Shown: positions 16,201 through 23,681, counted from the stretch's first letter. The stretch: DNA of 40,269 nucleotides from an uncultured Lachnospiraceae bacterium (GCA_949743325.1 CATJTQ010000057.1:1-40269), one strand, 5' to 3'. Numbers and translations are program-made. Notes: generated from the letters alone by a model not told the origin.

Positions 16201-17770
16201 TGACAAAAGTCTGACGATTGTTGATAGTATTGGCAGAAGAGTTCCAGTGGGAGTTCCTGGAGAGTTGTGTATTTCAGGCTATCAAGTATCACGAGGATAT
16301 TTAAATCGTCCTGAGAAGACAGATGAGGCGTATGGAAAGATTCCTCTTAATCAGAATCAAAAGGTAAATAGATGGGCGCTGCCTGCGCCAGAGCGTGAAA
16401 TGAAAGATGTTCTTCTTTCCAATGCCTTTAATGGCGCATTTATTTGTAATAAAGATATGAAAGAATATGACACGGTTGAAAAATTAGAACAGTTTCTGTT
16501 AGAGAAACAGCAAAATGAAGTGTATGAAAAAAGAGATGTTTATCCGCTTACACAGATGCAGAATCGTATTTTTGTAGAATGTGCTGCCAATCCTCTAAGT
16601 ACAATATATAATATTCCATTTTTGTTTAAACTTGGTGAAAATGTGGATTTGCTGCGTCTTAAAAAGGCGATTGAAGATACTGTGGATGCACATTCGTACA
16701 TTAAAACTAAATTGTATATGGATGACAACGGTTGTATTCTGCAGAGGAGAAATGATAATCTGCCGTATGATGTTGAAATATTACACACAATGAGCAAGGA
16801 AAAGTTGGTGAAACCTTTTAGGCTGCTTAATAGTCATCTTTTCTGTATTAAATTGTATGATATTTTGGAAGGTAAATACCTGTTTCTGGAATTTCATCAT
16901 ATTATAAGCGATGGAGAATCCTGCAGTATTTTTATAAAAGATATTAATCGTGCATATGATGGAGAACCATTGAATAAAGAAGAATTTAGCGGTTATGAAT
17001 ATGCGTTGGTCGAGCAGAATAAGTTAAACGGAAATGAATACAAGATTGCTAAGAAATATTATGATTCAATTTTTAAGGGGTGCGATACTGATTTTCTTCC
17101 TGTAAAGGATTATATGAAAGACAAACAAAGTCTAGGGCTATATAACAGGATTTCAGCAATAGATATGGAGATGTTAACAAGGTTCTGCAGAGATAAAAAA
17201 ATCACTATAAATACACTGTTTACAGCAGCGTTTGGATTTGTTACAGGACGTTATATGAATAAGGGTGATGCAGTCTTTACGACAGTTTATAACGGAAGAA
17301 ATGATTCTCGTCTGGTGTCTGCGGTAAGTATGCTTGTAAAAATTCTGCCGGTTTATTGCAGTCTGGATGGTGAAAAGGATATTGAGACATATCTTAAGGA
17401 TACAGAGGTACAGATTATTAACAGCATGAATAATGAGATTTATTCATTTGCGGAAATAAGCAGGACTTATGGAATTAAGGCAGATTTAATGTTTGCTTTT
17501 CACAGAGATAATTTTGAGTTTGACGAAATTGCCGGGGAGAAGGCAGTATCAGAAAAATTGTCAAAAGATACTTCAATAGCTCCTCTGTCTATTGATGTTG
17601 TTGTAAAAGGAGACAAAGTATTATATAAGACAGAGTATAGAAGTGATATGTATAAAGAAAGCACTGTTTCAGGATTTATAGATAATTTTATAACTGTAGT
17701 GCAACAGATGCAGTATAAGAATAAATTAAAAGAAATATGTATGTTAAGTGATAAGGCGCGAAAGTGTTAA
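13247..17770 (+). CDS. Nonribosomal peptide synthetase, A-PCP-C-(A remnant)-C
   Basis: A 1507-residue NRPS. Adenylation domain 1 is complete (about 1-462): A3 IIYTSGSVGGPKG (132-144), A5 NFYGSSET (261-268), A7 HTGDIA, A8 around 364-379 and A10 NNKLDR with its lysine (450-455). The carrier domain has FFKLGGDSINVL (500-511) with S507 as phosphopantetheine site. Condensation domain 1 (about 556-965) has HHLIFDG (680-686), so HHxxxDG is intact. Residues 977-1048 are three adenylation scraps fused in frame: an A1-type start (YYNETRMPY), a VPVGVPGELCISG piece and a KIPLNQNQKVNR end. No second carrier serine is visible. Condensation domain 2 (about 1097-1495) has HHIISDG (1217-1223). At the A4 position APMSFIAV replaces the usual FD, so the aspartate that binds the amino group is absent. 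AGGGAGG precedes the ATG. Confidence 0.85.
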   Translation: MNFLEEFESVLEKYSDNTAIVDYNGNRSTTYRQLDTLSRRVAAKLKRSGIKPGNTVLISMDRRMEYIAAEIGVMMFGAVFVPVLPDYPRERIEYIQKDCQASVKIDTEWMADIEQYEPAVLSAASDKDRVMIIYTSGSVGGPKGIAHSMDSFSQGIMRDRKAFYIDENDIMAAMAPMSFIAVLLEYFSVLTCGGCTHILAENIRKDVHLIEDYFFRNNITCAFISPQILKLFKNKSTSLKKVATGSERISMLSGDGYELYNFYGSSETATLAAYYKIDVPMENTPIGKPAEGLEFFLLDDNGREVAAGEEGELCIKGILADAYLNMEEQSSKTFYKQNDGKVLLHTGDIARKLSDGSYVYKNRKDWMVKINGQRVEIEEIELRLLSYSGVENAVVKTFDDNYGKKYLCAYYVSDEEISSEQFTTYLKSSLPDYMLPRFYKRLEKLPKNINNKLDRSVLLPPGIEEYKSEYVEPCNDTEKELCIGFEKILDCGMVGAADDFFKLGGDSINVLKLSEKLKSLYITPDIILRGRTPRKIADLLELGKENGPLKYDWDRKYYSLTDSQMGIYLEYVNDINSTMYNIPMCCQLPVDIDIRRFKDAVFEAVAMHLSFGVNITVENGSPVMFINKEFLRANVEEYETDDIEEVKRTFVKPFVLSGKPLYRTAVYKCKNKYYFLFDVHHLIFDGSSIKVFLDDISAIYKGVRPKAEDITMIDISVYEETLKDKLQYKVAHEYFRSKFEGEEIDKSLIEDYKKKTVSSKSSKLMISLGDEFSCSIVEQFARGKGISENTLFLGAFSYALGKYSGQSKSIFCTVNNGRHGINLAQSTGMFVRTLPIYCCWNEDILVETYLQEFQNDFYEVMEHDCISFAELAIDYGIAANILFVYQGEMLSGLTLNGRQYSAQPLDKGNVQADILVMVIKNREGYEVSLEYRTDLYREETAKGLLTMLRQILKGMLVCKSLNQIVLVCELDRQILDYYNETRMPYDKSLTIVDSIGRRVPVGVPGELCISGYQVSRGYLNRPEKTDEAYGKIPLNQNQKVNRWALPAPEREMKDVLLSNAFNGAFICNKDMKEYDTVEKLEQFLLEKQQNEVYEKRDVYPLTQMQNRIFVECAANPLSTIYNIPFLFKLGENVDLLRLKKAIEDTVDAHSYIKTKLYMDDNGCILQRRNDNLPYDVEILHTMSKEKLVKPFRLLNSHLFCIKLYDILEGKYLFLEFHHIISDGESCSIFIKDINRAYDGEPLNKEEFSGYEYALVEQNKLNGNEYKIAKKYYDSIFKGCDTDFLPVKDYMKDKQSLGLYNRISAIDMEMLTRFCRDKKITINTLFTAAFGFVTGRYMNKGDAVFTTVYNGRNDSRLVSAVSMLVKILPVYCSLDGEKDIETYLKDTEVQIINSMNNEIYSFAEISRTYGIKADLMFAFHRDNFEFDEIAGEKAVSEKLSKDTSIAPLSIDVVVKGDKVLYKTEYRSDMYKESTVSGFIDNFITVVQQMQYKNKLKEICMLSDKARKC

Positions 17771-17880
17771 CTTCATACAATGAAACCGATTATAAGATTG
17801 AGGATGCTGGAGCGAAATTATTATTTGAGACACAGCTGACTCTTTATCCTGATAAGTATGACAGATTTTCAGTATACTAG
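17764..17880 (+). pseudogene. Frameshifted remnant of a third NRPS adenylation domain
   Basis: Immediately after the NRPS stop region, a different frame reads VLTSYNETDYKIEDAGAKLL followed by FETQLTLYPDKYD. This matches the start of an adenylation domain (consensus like 'LLxxFNdTdypi...lFEeQvxxxPDkiAv'). The NRPS frame ends ICMLSDKARKC just before it, where family members continue 'LSxxExexL'. A single-base change near 17755-17764 would join the two. The remnant stops at TAG 17878-17880, so only about 38 codons remain. It shows that the synthetase was once longer. Confidence 0.7.
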
Positions 17881-17934
17881 AGTTCTTAAAATTAATAATG
17901 CAGTGATATTGCTTAAGAGGAGATTGTAAGAGGT

Positions 17935-18600
17935 ATGAATACTATAGTATTTGAAGAATTTGGTGCAAGACTTTACAGTATGAATACTGCGGAGATTGGA
18001 GATGAAACAGATTTTTATAAAAAGTATAATGATTTATCTTTGACAAGGCAGAATAAAATTGTTTCTTATTATTATGAAAAGGATAGAAGGCTGTCGTTAG
18101 GCGCCGGTATGCTTATGGACAAAGGATTGGCTTATTATGGTTTGAGAGAGGCGGATACATGTGTAGCTTATGGGATAAATGAAAAGCCATATCTGCCCGA
18201 CTATCCTTATATTCATTTTAATTTGTCACACTCTGAAAATATGGTTGTGGCTGTTTTTGCAGATGTGGAGATTGGATGTGATATTGAACAGATACAGAAA
18301 GCAAATATACTGTTTGCAAAACGTTTTTTCTGTTTATCTGAATATAATTATGTCTTGTCACAGCCAACCCAAAGACTGCAGTGTGAAGCATTTTACCGTT
18401 TATGGACATTAAAAGAGAGTTTCTTAAAGGCTGTTGGAGCAGGGTTATCAGTATCATTGTATGATTTTGAGATTTTAATAAAAGAGGATGGAATTATAAG
18501 CGTCAGTCAATTTGTTGATAACGCAGAGTACTCGTTTCGTGAGTTGAGATTTGGAGATTATTGTGTAGCAGTATGTTTTCGAAACGTTGCAAAACATTAA
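17935..18600 (+). CDS. 4'-phosphopantetheinyl transferase, Sfp type
   Basis: A 221-residue transferase that moves the phosphopantetheine arm of CoA onto carrier-protein serines, here most likely S507 of the adjacent NRPS. Visible motifs: KPYLPDYPYIHFNLSHSENMVVAVF (the 'KP...fnlSHs' motif), metal-binding VEIGCDIEQI and FYRLWTLKESFLKAVGAGL, the W-x-x-K-E-S-x-x-K signature. The length fits Sfp/Gsp-type enzymes. It lies 164 bases after the NRPS stop, with only the broken adenylation remnant between. Its intactness suggests that at least carrier domain 1 is still used, or that it serves other carrier proteins. A GAGGAG/AGAGG site lies upstream. A terminator follows at about 18738. Confidence 0.9.
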   Translation: MNTIVFEEFGARLYSMNTAEIGDETDFYKKYNDLSLTRQNKIVSYYYEKDRRLSLGAGMLMDKGLAYYGLREADTCVAYGINEKPYLPDYPYIHFNLSHSENMVVAVFADVEIGCDIEQIQKANILFAKRFFCLSEYNYVLSQPTQRLQCEAFYRLWTLKESFLKAVGAGLSVSLYDFEILIKEDGIISVSQFVDNAEYSFRELRFGDYCVAVCFRNVAKH

Positions 18601-18737
18601 TTATCTCTACATAAGGGTGTTAGTTAAGAAGCAGATTGTGTACGGAAAGTCTGCAAAAGTAATAAGCCAAAAGACCTTCTTCGGCAAGGGAAATGGTAAG
18701 ACAGTTTGTTTCTCAGATTATTTTAGATATAAAGAAA

Positions 18738-18777
18738 GCCAGCGTAAAAAGCATTTTTGCCTTTTGCGCTGGTTTTT
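18738..18777 (+). terminator. Terminator after the NRPS/PPTase genes
   Basis: CCAGCG at 18739-18744 pairs with CGCTGG at 18767-18772, extended inward by an A-rich/T-rich section, and is followed by five T residues. It may also stop minus-strand mgtE transcription, as it lies about 90 bases beyond that gene's stop. Confidence 0.75.
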
Positions 18778-18868
18778 GCCTTATGTGGGGAATCCTTTAA
18801 GAGCTATTTGCTATATCCCGGTAAATCCTGCTGTGCCAGACGATGTCTTCGGTCCTGGTAATTATTAT

Positions 18869-20263
18869 TTAAACTAAATGCAGATAATTTATTAACAGTA
18901 ACCAAGCTAATCCATAGTATGTTATTACCGCGACAAGATCATTTATTGTCGTAATCAAAGGACCTGAGGCCACGGCTGGGTCCATTTTAATTTTATGGAA
19001 AAAGAGCGGAATAAGTGTTCCGACCAAACTTGAGATTACTATGGCTACCATCAGTGAAACTCCTACACATCCAGATATAAGAAAAGCGTTTTCAAGGGGA
19101 TTGTTTTTTAGTGTAAATGAATAAATCCCTATAAAAAAGAATGCCATAATTCCCAAAAATATACCATTAGCCAATCCTACCTTAATTTCTTTGCCTACAA
19201 GTTGTAACTTTTGTTTTGCAGTAAGGTTTTCGTCCATCAGAACTCTTATAGTAACAGCAAGAGATTGAGTTCCGACGTTTCCTGACATATCAAGGATAAG
19301 TGATTGAAAGCAAATTACAATAGGAAGAGCGGCTACTACTGCCTCAAATATACCAACTACCGTTGAGACTCCAATACCTAGAAAAAGTAATATTATAAGC
19401 CATGGAAGTCTTTTTTTCATGCTTTTGGATATAGATTCTTTTAAGTCAGATTCGGCTGTCAGACCTGCCAGTTTTGCATAATCTTCACCAAGTTCTTCAT
19501 CGACAACCTCCACTATATCCTGCGCAGTTATAATGCCTAATATAAAACCGTCTGCTGATAAAATCGGAATAGAATCTTCTGCATAATCTTTGATTCGTTC
19601 AATACAGTCGCTGATTTTCTCATGGTCTGTAACATATGGGTATGAAGTTATTATTAGGTCGTCAAGTGACTGATATTCTCTGGCAATAATCAGATCTTTT
19701 AAATCTATAGCTCCGTAATATCGCTGCTGTGAATTGGTAACATATATAGTTGATATATTATCATGTTCGCCCGCCTGTTTAATCAGTTCATGCATTGCCT
19801 GACGGATTGTGAGGCTGTTTTGTATTACAATATAATTATTTGTCATCTGGCTTCCTATTTCATCATCATCATATGACAATATTAGACGGACGTCTCTGCC
19901 TGAATCATCGTCAAGCAAATCGACTAAACGATTTTGGGAAATATTGTCCATCTCTTCCAGTACGTCAACAGCGTCATCAGAATCCATACAGGAGATTACT
20001 TTAGCGGCGTTTTTTAAATCAAGTTCTTTTAAATATAAATCAACATCATCAATATAAGTAAATATTTCTGATAATTTTTTAGCTCCTAATAAAGGATATA
20101 ATTTTTTCCTCTCATCAACGGTAAGCTGTTCTAATGCGTCTGCTATATCATTTTCATGATAATCTGATAATTGTTCTAAAAGTTCACTTTCAGCTAGACC
20201 GCTGTGAATTAATTTTAATAATTCTTTATCAAATTTTGGCTCTTTCAATACTTCTCTTTCCAT
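18869..20263 (-). CDS. mgtE: Magnesium transporter MgtE
   Basis: A 464-residue MgtE channel, the normal length. It has the N-terminal superhelical domain (about 1-130, with repeats such as NDIADALEQLTVDERKKLYPLL and DAVDVLEEMD), two CBS domains (about 131-255, including DSIPILSADGFILGIITAQD), a plug helix with DEELGEDYAKLAGL and five membrane helices from about 285 on (LPWLIILLFLGIG, then SLILDMSGNVGTQSLAVTIR). The pore segment and GNVGTQS are typical, and the last helices carry KMDPAVASGPLITTINDL, the conserved DPA..SGP..T...D motif. Cytosolic magnesium bound between the CBS and N domains closes the channel in the family. The 350 bases upstream form a structured leader, described separately. 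Confidence 0.95.
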   Translation of the reverse strand: MEREVLKEPKFDKELLKLIHSGLAESELLEQLSDYHENDIADALEQLTVDERKKLYPLLGAKKLSEIFTYIDDVDLYLKELDLKNAAKVISCMDSDDAVDVLEEMDNISQNRLVDLLDDDSGRDVRLILSYDDDEIGSQMTNNYIVIQNSLTIRQAMHELIKQAGEHDNISTIYVTNSQQRYYGAIDLKDLIIAREYQSLDDLIITSYPYVTDHEKISDCIERIKDYAEDSIPILSADGFILGIITAQDIVEVVDEELGEDYAKLAGLTAESDLKESISKSMKKRLPWLIILLFLGIGVSTVVGIFEAVVAALPIVICFQSLILDMSGNVGTQSLAVTIRVLMDENLTAKQKLQLVGKEIKVGLANGIFLGIMAFFFIGIYSFTLKNNPLENAFLISGCVGVSLMVAIVISSLVGTLIPLFFHKIKMDPAVASGPLITTINDLVAVITYYGLAWLLLINYLHLV

Positions 20264-20290
20264 GTCGGCCTCCTGTTCCTGCTCTATTAA

Positions 20291-20487
20291 AGCGGAAAAA
20301 TGCTAATTCCCATAATTATTTTAATTAATTAAAATCTGCTCGGCAAGCTGATAGAGTATCATACTTGCAGTGCAGCAAAATTGTGTTTTTTTCTGGCGCT
20401 GTTATTTGACCTATATCCGTATAACTGCTGCTGCAAGGATTAGTGTATTGTTTACGGGAATAAAAATTAGCATAAAAATACACCGCT
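20291..20487 (-). ncRNA. Structured leader upstream of mgtE, not M-box by sequence
   Basis: Nested inverted repeats about 28-220 bases upstream of the mgtE start. The outer stem pairs AGCGG (20291-20295) with CCGCT (20483-20487), then TGCTAA with TTAGCA and TTCCC with GGGAA (20301-20311 with 20456-20472). An inner stem pairs CTTGCAG (20364-20370) with CTGCAAG (20431-20437) and CAGCA with TGCTG. An apical stem pairs GTTAT (20401-20405) with ATAAC (20421-20425). A perfect AT palindrome lies at 20317-20334. The conserved M-box sequences are not visible. This could be a divergent Mg sensor or an unrelated element; the pairings were found by eye. Confidence 0.45.
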
Positions 20488-20622
20488 CTAAATTTTCAAA
20501 GCATTCTGATTGTCAGTATGTATCATTGAAATTAGTTTGTCGGTGGTATAAAAAGACATACATTTGAAGAGCATGGAATACAGATTACCCAAGAATTATG
20601 TTGGTATGCTAAAAGACACAGT

Positions 20623-20712
20623 TCAGTAAATATTTACAGACAGCTGTGTTATTGTATGACTTTTTATGCCATCTAAATAAATATTTTGTCCATTACTATC
20701 GCAACTGTCCAT
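20623..20712 (-). CDS. 29-codon small ORF upstream of mgtE (possible leader peptide)
   Basis: An ATG at 20712 with a strong ACGGAGGTG site 6-8 bases upstream, open for 29 codons to TGA at 20623-20625. The product, starting MDSCDSNGQNIYLDG and ending TQLSVNIY, is polar with acidic residues at positions 2, 5 and 14. Its last codons fall in a hairpin (ACACAG...CTGTGT, 20618-20651) followed by CTTTT. It reads toward mgtE and lies upstream of the structured leader. It may be a regulatory leader peptide or an independent tiny protein. I know no homologue. Confidence 0.45.
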   Translation of the reverse strand: MDSCDSNGQNIYLDGIKSHTITQLSVNIY

Positions 20713-20799
20713 ATATATTCACCTCCGTTAATTATTTTTATATATTAGTTTACCATGAAATTAATATTATTACCACATTAATATGAAATTTTAAATTAT

Positions 20800-20827
20800 T
20801 TGTAATAGTAATATTAATTTTTATAAT
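20800..20827 (+). promoter_or_regulatory. Promoter of the polymerase/YolD operon
   Basis: TTGTAA at 20800-20805 and TATAAT at 20822-20827 with a 16-base spacer, about 40 bases before the ATG at 20867. No LexA-like inverted repeat could be recognised around it. Confidence 0.5.
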
Positions 20828-20866
20828 GGCAGATACTATGAAAAAGTATGATTGGAGTTTATGTCA

Positions 20867-22135
20867 ATGAATCAGAGGGTGTATCTGTGTATAGATTTGA
20901 AATCATTTTATGCTTCTGTTGAGTGTGTGGAGCGCGGACTTGACCCAATGAAAGTTAATTTGGTTGTGGCAGATCCAAAACGGAGCGACAGAACGATATG
21001 TCTTGCCGTATCGCCTGCAATGCGTGCTTCTGGTGTAAGGAACAGGTGCAGGGTTTTTCAGATACCAAAAAATATTGGTTATATAATGGCGCCTCCAAGA
21101 ATGAAATTATATATTGAATATTCTGCTGATATTTATTCAATATATTTAAAATATATCGCTAAGGAGGATATACATGTATATTCTATTGACGAGGCTTTTT
21201 TAGATGTTACGGATTATCTGTTTATGTACCAGCTTACTGCTAAAGAGCTGGCTGTCCGTATTATGGCAGATATAAAAAATATTACGGGCATAACAGCGGC
21301 TGCAGGAATTGGCAGTAATTTATATTTGGCTAAAGTTGCTCTTGATATTGTTGCAAAACATACGGACGATAATATTGCTTATCTGGATGAGAAAATTTAT
21401 AAGGATAAGCTGTGGGGACACAGACCGCTTACTGATTTTTGGAGAATAGGGGAGGGCACAATGAAGCGTTTAAAGAGCATAGGAATTATGACAATGGGTG
21501 AGATAGCTGTCATGGATAAGGACATATTATATAGAATGTTTGGAGTTGATGCGGAGCTGTTAATTGATCATTCTTGGGGAAGGGAGAGCACAACAATGAC
21601 CGATATTAAGTCATATAAATCAAAGAGCAATTCTCTCTCAAGCAGTCAGGTGCTTTTTCGTGATTATACATTTGATGAATGTAAATTGATTGTCAAAGAA
21701 ATGACAGATGCCTTATGTCTTGATATGATTGACAGGGGCGTTGTTGCACAGTCGTTCTCGCTGTCAATTGTATATTCATATAATCTAAATTTAAAACCTT
21801 CTTCAGGAACAGTTTCTATTCCTGCTCCTACTAATTATTACCGGGTAATTATAAAATATATTCTTAATTTATATGAGCAGATTGTTCAGAAAGATAAGCC
21901 CATTCGTAAAGTAATGGTGTCTTGCAACAATGTGGTTACTGAAATTTATGAGCAGTATAATCTTTTTACAGACTATAGAGAGACTGAGAGAGATAGAAAG
22001 CTGCAGAGCGCTGTTTTGGAAATTAAAAGAAGATTTGGAAAAAACGCCGTAGTCCGCGGCATGGATTTACAGAGTGCAGGTACAGCGATTGAGAGAAATA
22101 GACAGATCGGGGGACACAGCAGTGGCGAGCAGTAG
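20867..22135 (+). CDS. Y-family DNA polymerase (UvrX/UmuC-like)
   Basis: A 422-residue lesion-bypass polymerase. The palm motifs are CIDLKSFYASVECVERGLDP (metal-binding D10 and the steric-gate region) and VYSIDEAFLDVTDY (D108, E109). The thumb helix-hairpin-helix region reads FWRIGEGTMKRLKSIGIMTMGEIA (about residues 195-220), and a little-finger domain follows. A divergent acidic/basic tail replaces the usual clamp-binding end. I prefer the ATG at 20867: GGAG at 20854-20857 is well spaced for it and too close for the ATG at 20861. The gene overlaps the next, a YolD-like protein, as is common for the UvrX-type polymerases of Firmicutes prophages and mobile elements. An accessory SOS or mutagenesis role is expected. 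Confidence 0.9.
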   Translation: MNQRVYLCIDLKSFYASVECVERGLDPMKVNLVVADPKRSDRTICLAVSPAMRASGVRNRCRVFQIPKNIGYIMAPPRMKLYIEYSADIYSIYLKYIAKEDIHVYSIDEAFLDVTDYLFMYQLTAKELAVRIMADIKNITGITAAAGIGSNLYLAKVALDIVAKHTDDNIAYLDEKIYKDKLWGHRPLTDFWRIGEGTMKRLKSIGIMTMGEIAVMDKDILYRMFGVDAELLIDHSWGRESTTMTDIKSYKSKSNSLSSSQVLFRDYTFDECKLIVKEMTDALCLDMIDRGVVAQSFSLSIVYSYNLNLKPSSGTVSIPAPTNYYRVIIKYILNLYEQIVQKDKPIRKVMVSCNNVVTEIYEQYNLFTDYRETERDRKLQSAVLEIKRRFGKNAVVRGMDLQSAGTAIERNRQIGGHSSGEQ

Positions 22136-22472
22136 AATGTATTTAACTGTGAAGATGGATAGAGATAACCGCGCAAAACAGTTTATGCCATTTGATGCGC
22201 TAAAAGGTTTTAGAGAGGCACTGGCAGAGAGGGAGCGTATTGTTGTGCCTAAAAGAGAATTGTCAGAGGAAATGAAGCAAGAGCTTGATCTTACTTTTCA
22301 TAAGTTAAAAAAACTTGATATTGTTAACGTACAATACTTTGAAAATGGGGAGTATGTTATGGTTACTGGTGTAGTGTCAAAAATTGATGAGAGTGGCAGA
22401 TTCCTTATAATTGTTGATACGAAAATTGCATTTGATGATATAACAGATATGCAGATTGTTGATAAGGTATAA
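22122..22472 (+). CDS. YolD-like family protein
   Basis: About 116 residues. The family hallmark is the N-terminal segment DNRAKQFMPFDALKGFREALAERERIV, followed by KRELSEEMKQELDLTFHKLKKLDIVNVQYFENGEYVMVTGVVSKIDE and DTKIAFDDITDMQIV, a small beta-barrel-like end. YolD-like proteins are repeatedly found next to UvrX-type polymerases and may act with them as UmuD-like partners, but the mechanism is not settled. The start is uncertain: GTG at 22122 overlaps the polymerase gene by 14 bases and has a G-rich site upstream; ATG at 22137 begins MYLTVKMDRDNR but has only a weak site. Either way the two genes are translationally coupled. Confidence 0.8.
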   Translation: MASSRMYLTVKMDRDNRAKQFMPFDALKGFREALAERERIVVPKRELSEEMKQELDLTFHKLKKLDIVNVQYFENGEYVMVTGVVSKIDESGRFLIIVDTKIAFDDITDMQIVDKV

Positions 22473-22551
22473 TAAGTAAAAACTATATTGAAAATATAAT
22501 AATTTTATTGTATTATAAAGAGAAATGAGTTTATTGAAGGAGGATTTTGAA

Positions 22552-23307
22552 ATGATTAAGACTGATAATTATTATGCATCTGCTAATTACTACGAGAATG
22601 TACAGCAACAAAAAAATAATAGTCAAAAAACTAACAGTAAGACATCATCTAAGTCAGAAAAAAGTAGTGAGACACAACTTTCATATAAGGCACAGGCATT
22701 GCTTGATAAACTGAGAAAAAATTATGATAAGATGGATTTTATGGTAGCTGATTTTGACAGTGTCGATGAAGCACAAACTATACTTTCCCGTGGAACAAAA
22801 GAAGTTTCAGTTCTTTTTACAAGAGAAGAGTTTGAGAAAATGGCTTCTGATGAAAAATATGAGGAAGAGTATATGGATCGCGTTAGAGGAGCATTGCGTA
22901 TGTCAGAACAGATTAATCTTGAGTTCGGTTTTAATTCAGTTTCTGAGAATGACAGTGACAACGTTGAAATAACAAGAGTTGGGATATCATTTAATGAGGA
23001 TGGTTCAACATCGTATTTTGCAGAACTTGAGAAATCAAGTGCAAACCAGAAAGAGCGAATTGAGAAGGCAAGAGAAGAAAAGCGCTCAGAAAAAAAAGAA
23101 GATACTAAGAAGGCGCATCATGATAAGATAACTGATATGCTTACAGGCAAAGATAGTAATATACATAAAGATTCTGAAGCAAAACGTACCGTTGTATATG
23201 CAAACAGTAAAGATGAGCTAATTGAAAAAATGAAGCAAATTAATTGGGATAATATAAAAACTGTAAACGATTATGAGAGCGGCAGTAAATTTAATTTCAC
23301 TGTATAA
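22552..23307 (+). CDS. Conserved Lachnospiraceae protein, DUF6033-like
   Basis: A 251-residue soluble protein with no signal or membrane segment. After a low-complexity Gln/Asn/Ser/Lys region (about 15-45), a globular part reads KAQALLDKLRKNYDKMDFMVADFDSVDEAQTILSRGTKEVSVLFTREEFEKMASDEKYEEEYM. A charged coiled-coil-like section rich in E, K and R (about 165-195) and a C-terminal segment about KDELIEKMKQINWDNIK follow. The middle part resembles proteins annotated DUF6033 in Lachnospiraceae, as far as I recall. Function unknown. GAAGGAGG before the ATG at 22552 decides the start over an in-frame ATG at 22525. It is 79 bases after the YolD-like gene. Confidence 0.65.
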   Translation: MIKTDNYYASANYYENVQQQKNNSQKTNSKTSSKSEKSSETQLSYKAQALLDKLRKNYDKMDFMVADFDSVDEAQTILSRGTKEVSVLFTREEFEKMASDEKYEEEYMDRVRGALRMSEQINLEFGFNSVSENDSDNVEITRVGISFNEDGSTSYFAELEKSSANQKERIEKAREEKRSEKKEDTKKAHHDKITDMLTGKDSNIHKDSEAKRTVVYANSKDELIEKMKQINWDNIKTVNDYESGSKFNFTV

Positions 23308-23401
23308 GTAAATACTTCTTTGATAAATATAAGAAAAAAGGTATTTTGAACTTAACTGGAAATATACAAAAAAGTCTGTTGATAATTATATATTTTATAT
23401 G

Positions 23402-23496
23402 GGGTTGTTGCAAAAACAGCATCAGGCATAATCTATAAGTTGTTATCTATTGGTGATAAACAGCCGATTGTGTCTTTTGCTATTTTGCAGCAGCCC
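23402..23496. repeat. Long imperfect hairpin downstream of the DUF6033-like gene
   Basis: GGGTTGTTGCAAAA...AGCA (23402-23421) pairs with TGCTATTTTGCAGCAGCCC (23478-23496) through about 18 pairs with wobble and one bulge. An inner stem of TGTTATC with GATAAACA is nested within. It may act as a terminator, although the T-run after it is weak. The gap around it (23308-23681) contains no gene. Confidence 0.5.
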
Positions 23497-23591
23497 TGTT
23501 TTGATTTAATACTAGAGGGAAAACAGAATTACATGCCCCTGCATAGAGTTTTTTCAACAATAGTGAAAAGTGACAATTCTGTAAGTTGTAT

Positions 23592-23620
23592 TTGACCGTT
23601 TTTAGGAATATAATTAAAAT
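23592..23620 (+). promoter_or_regulatory. Promoter of the response regulator/kinase operon
   Basis: TTGACC at 23592-23597 and TAAAAT at 23615-23620 with a 17-base spacer, about 60 bases before the regulator start. The ten bases TTGACCGTTT recur at 28684-28693 upstream of the LytTR/DUF3021 genes. Confidence 0.5.
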
Positions 23621-23681
23621 TGTCTTGGAATAGTATAATCAAAACTACTATACAAAATAAAAAAGGTACAGGTGCTTACAG

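Noticed and set aside
18787-18877. Plus-strand stretch reading YIPVNPAVPDDVFGPGNYYLN
   Set aside because: No start of its own; the open frame leading to it runs through the terminator at 18738-18777. A relic is possible, but evidence is too thin.
20264-20500. M-box (ykoK) riboswitch before mgtE
   Set aside because: The conserved M-box core sequences were looked for on the minus strand and not found; reported only as a structured leader.
20760-20866. LexA/SOS box before the Y-family polymerase
   Set aside because: No clear GAAC-N4-GTTC-type inverted repeat could be seen.
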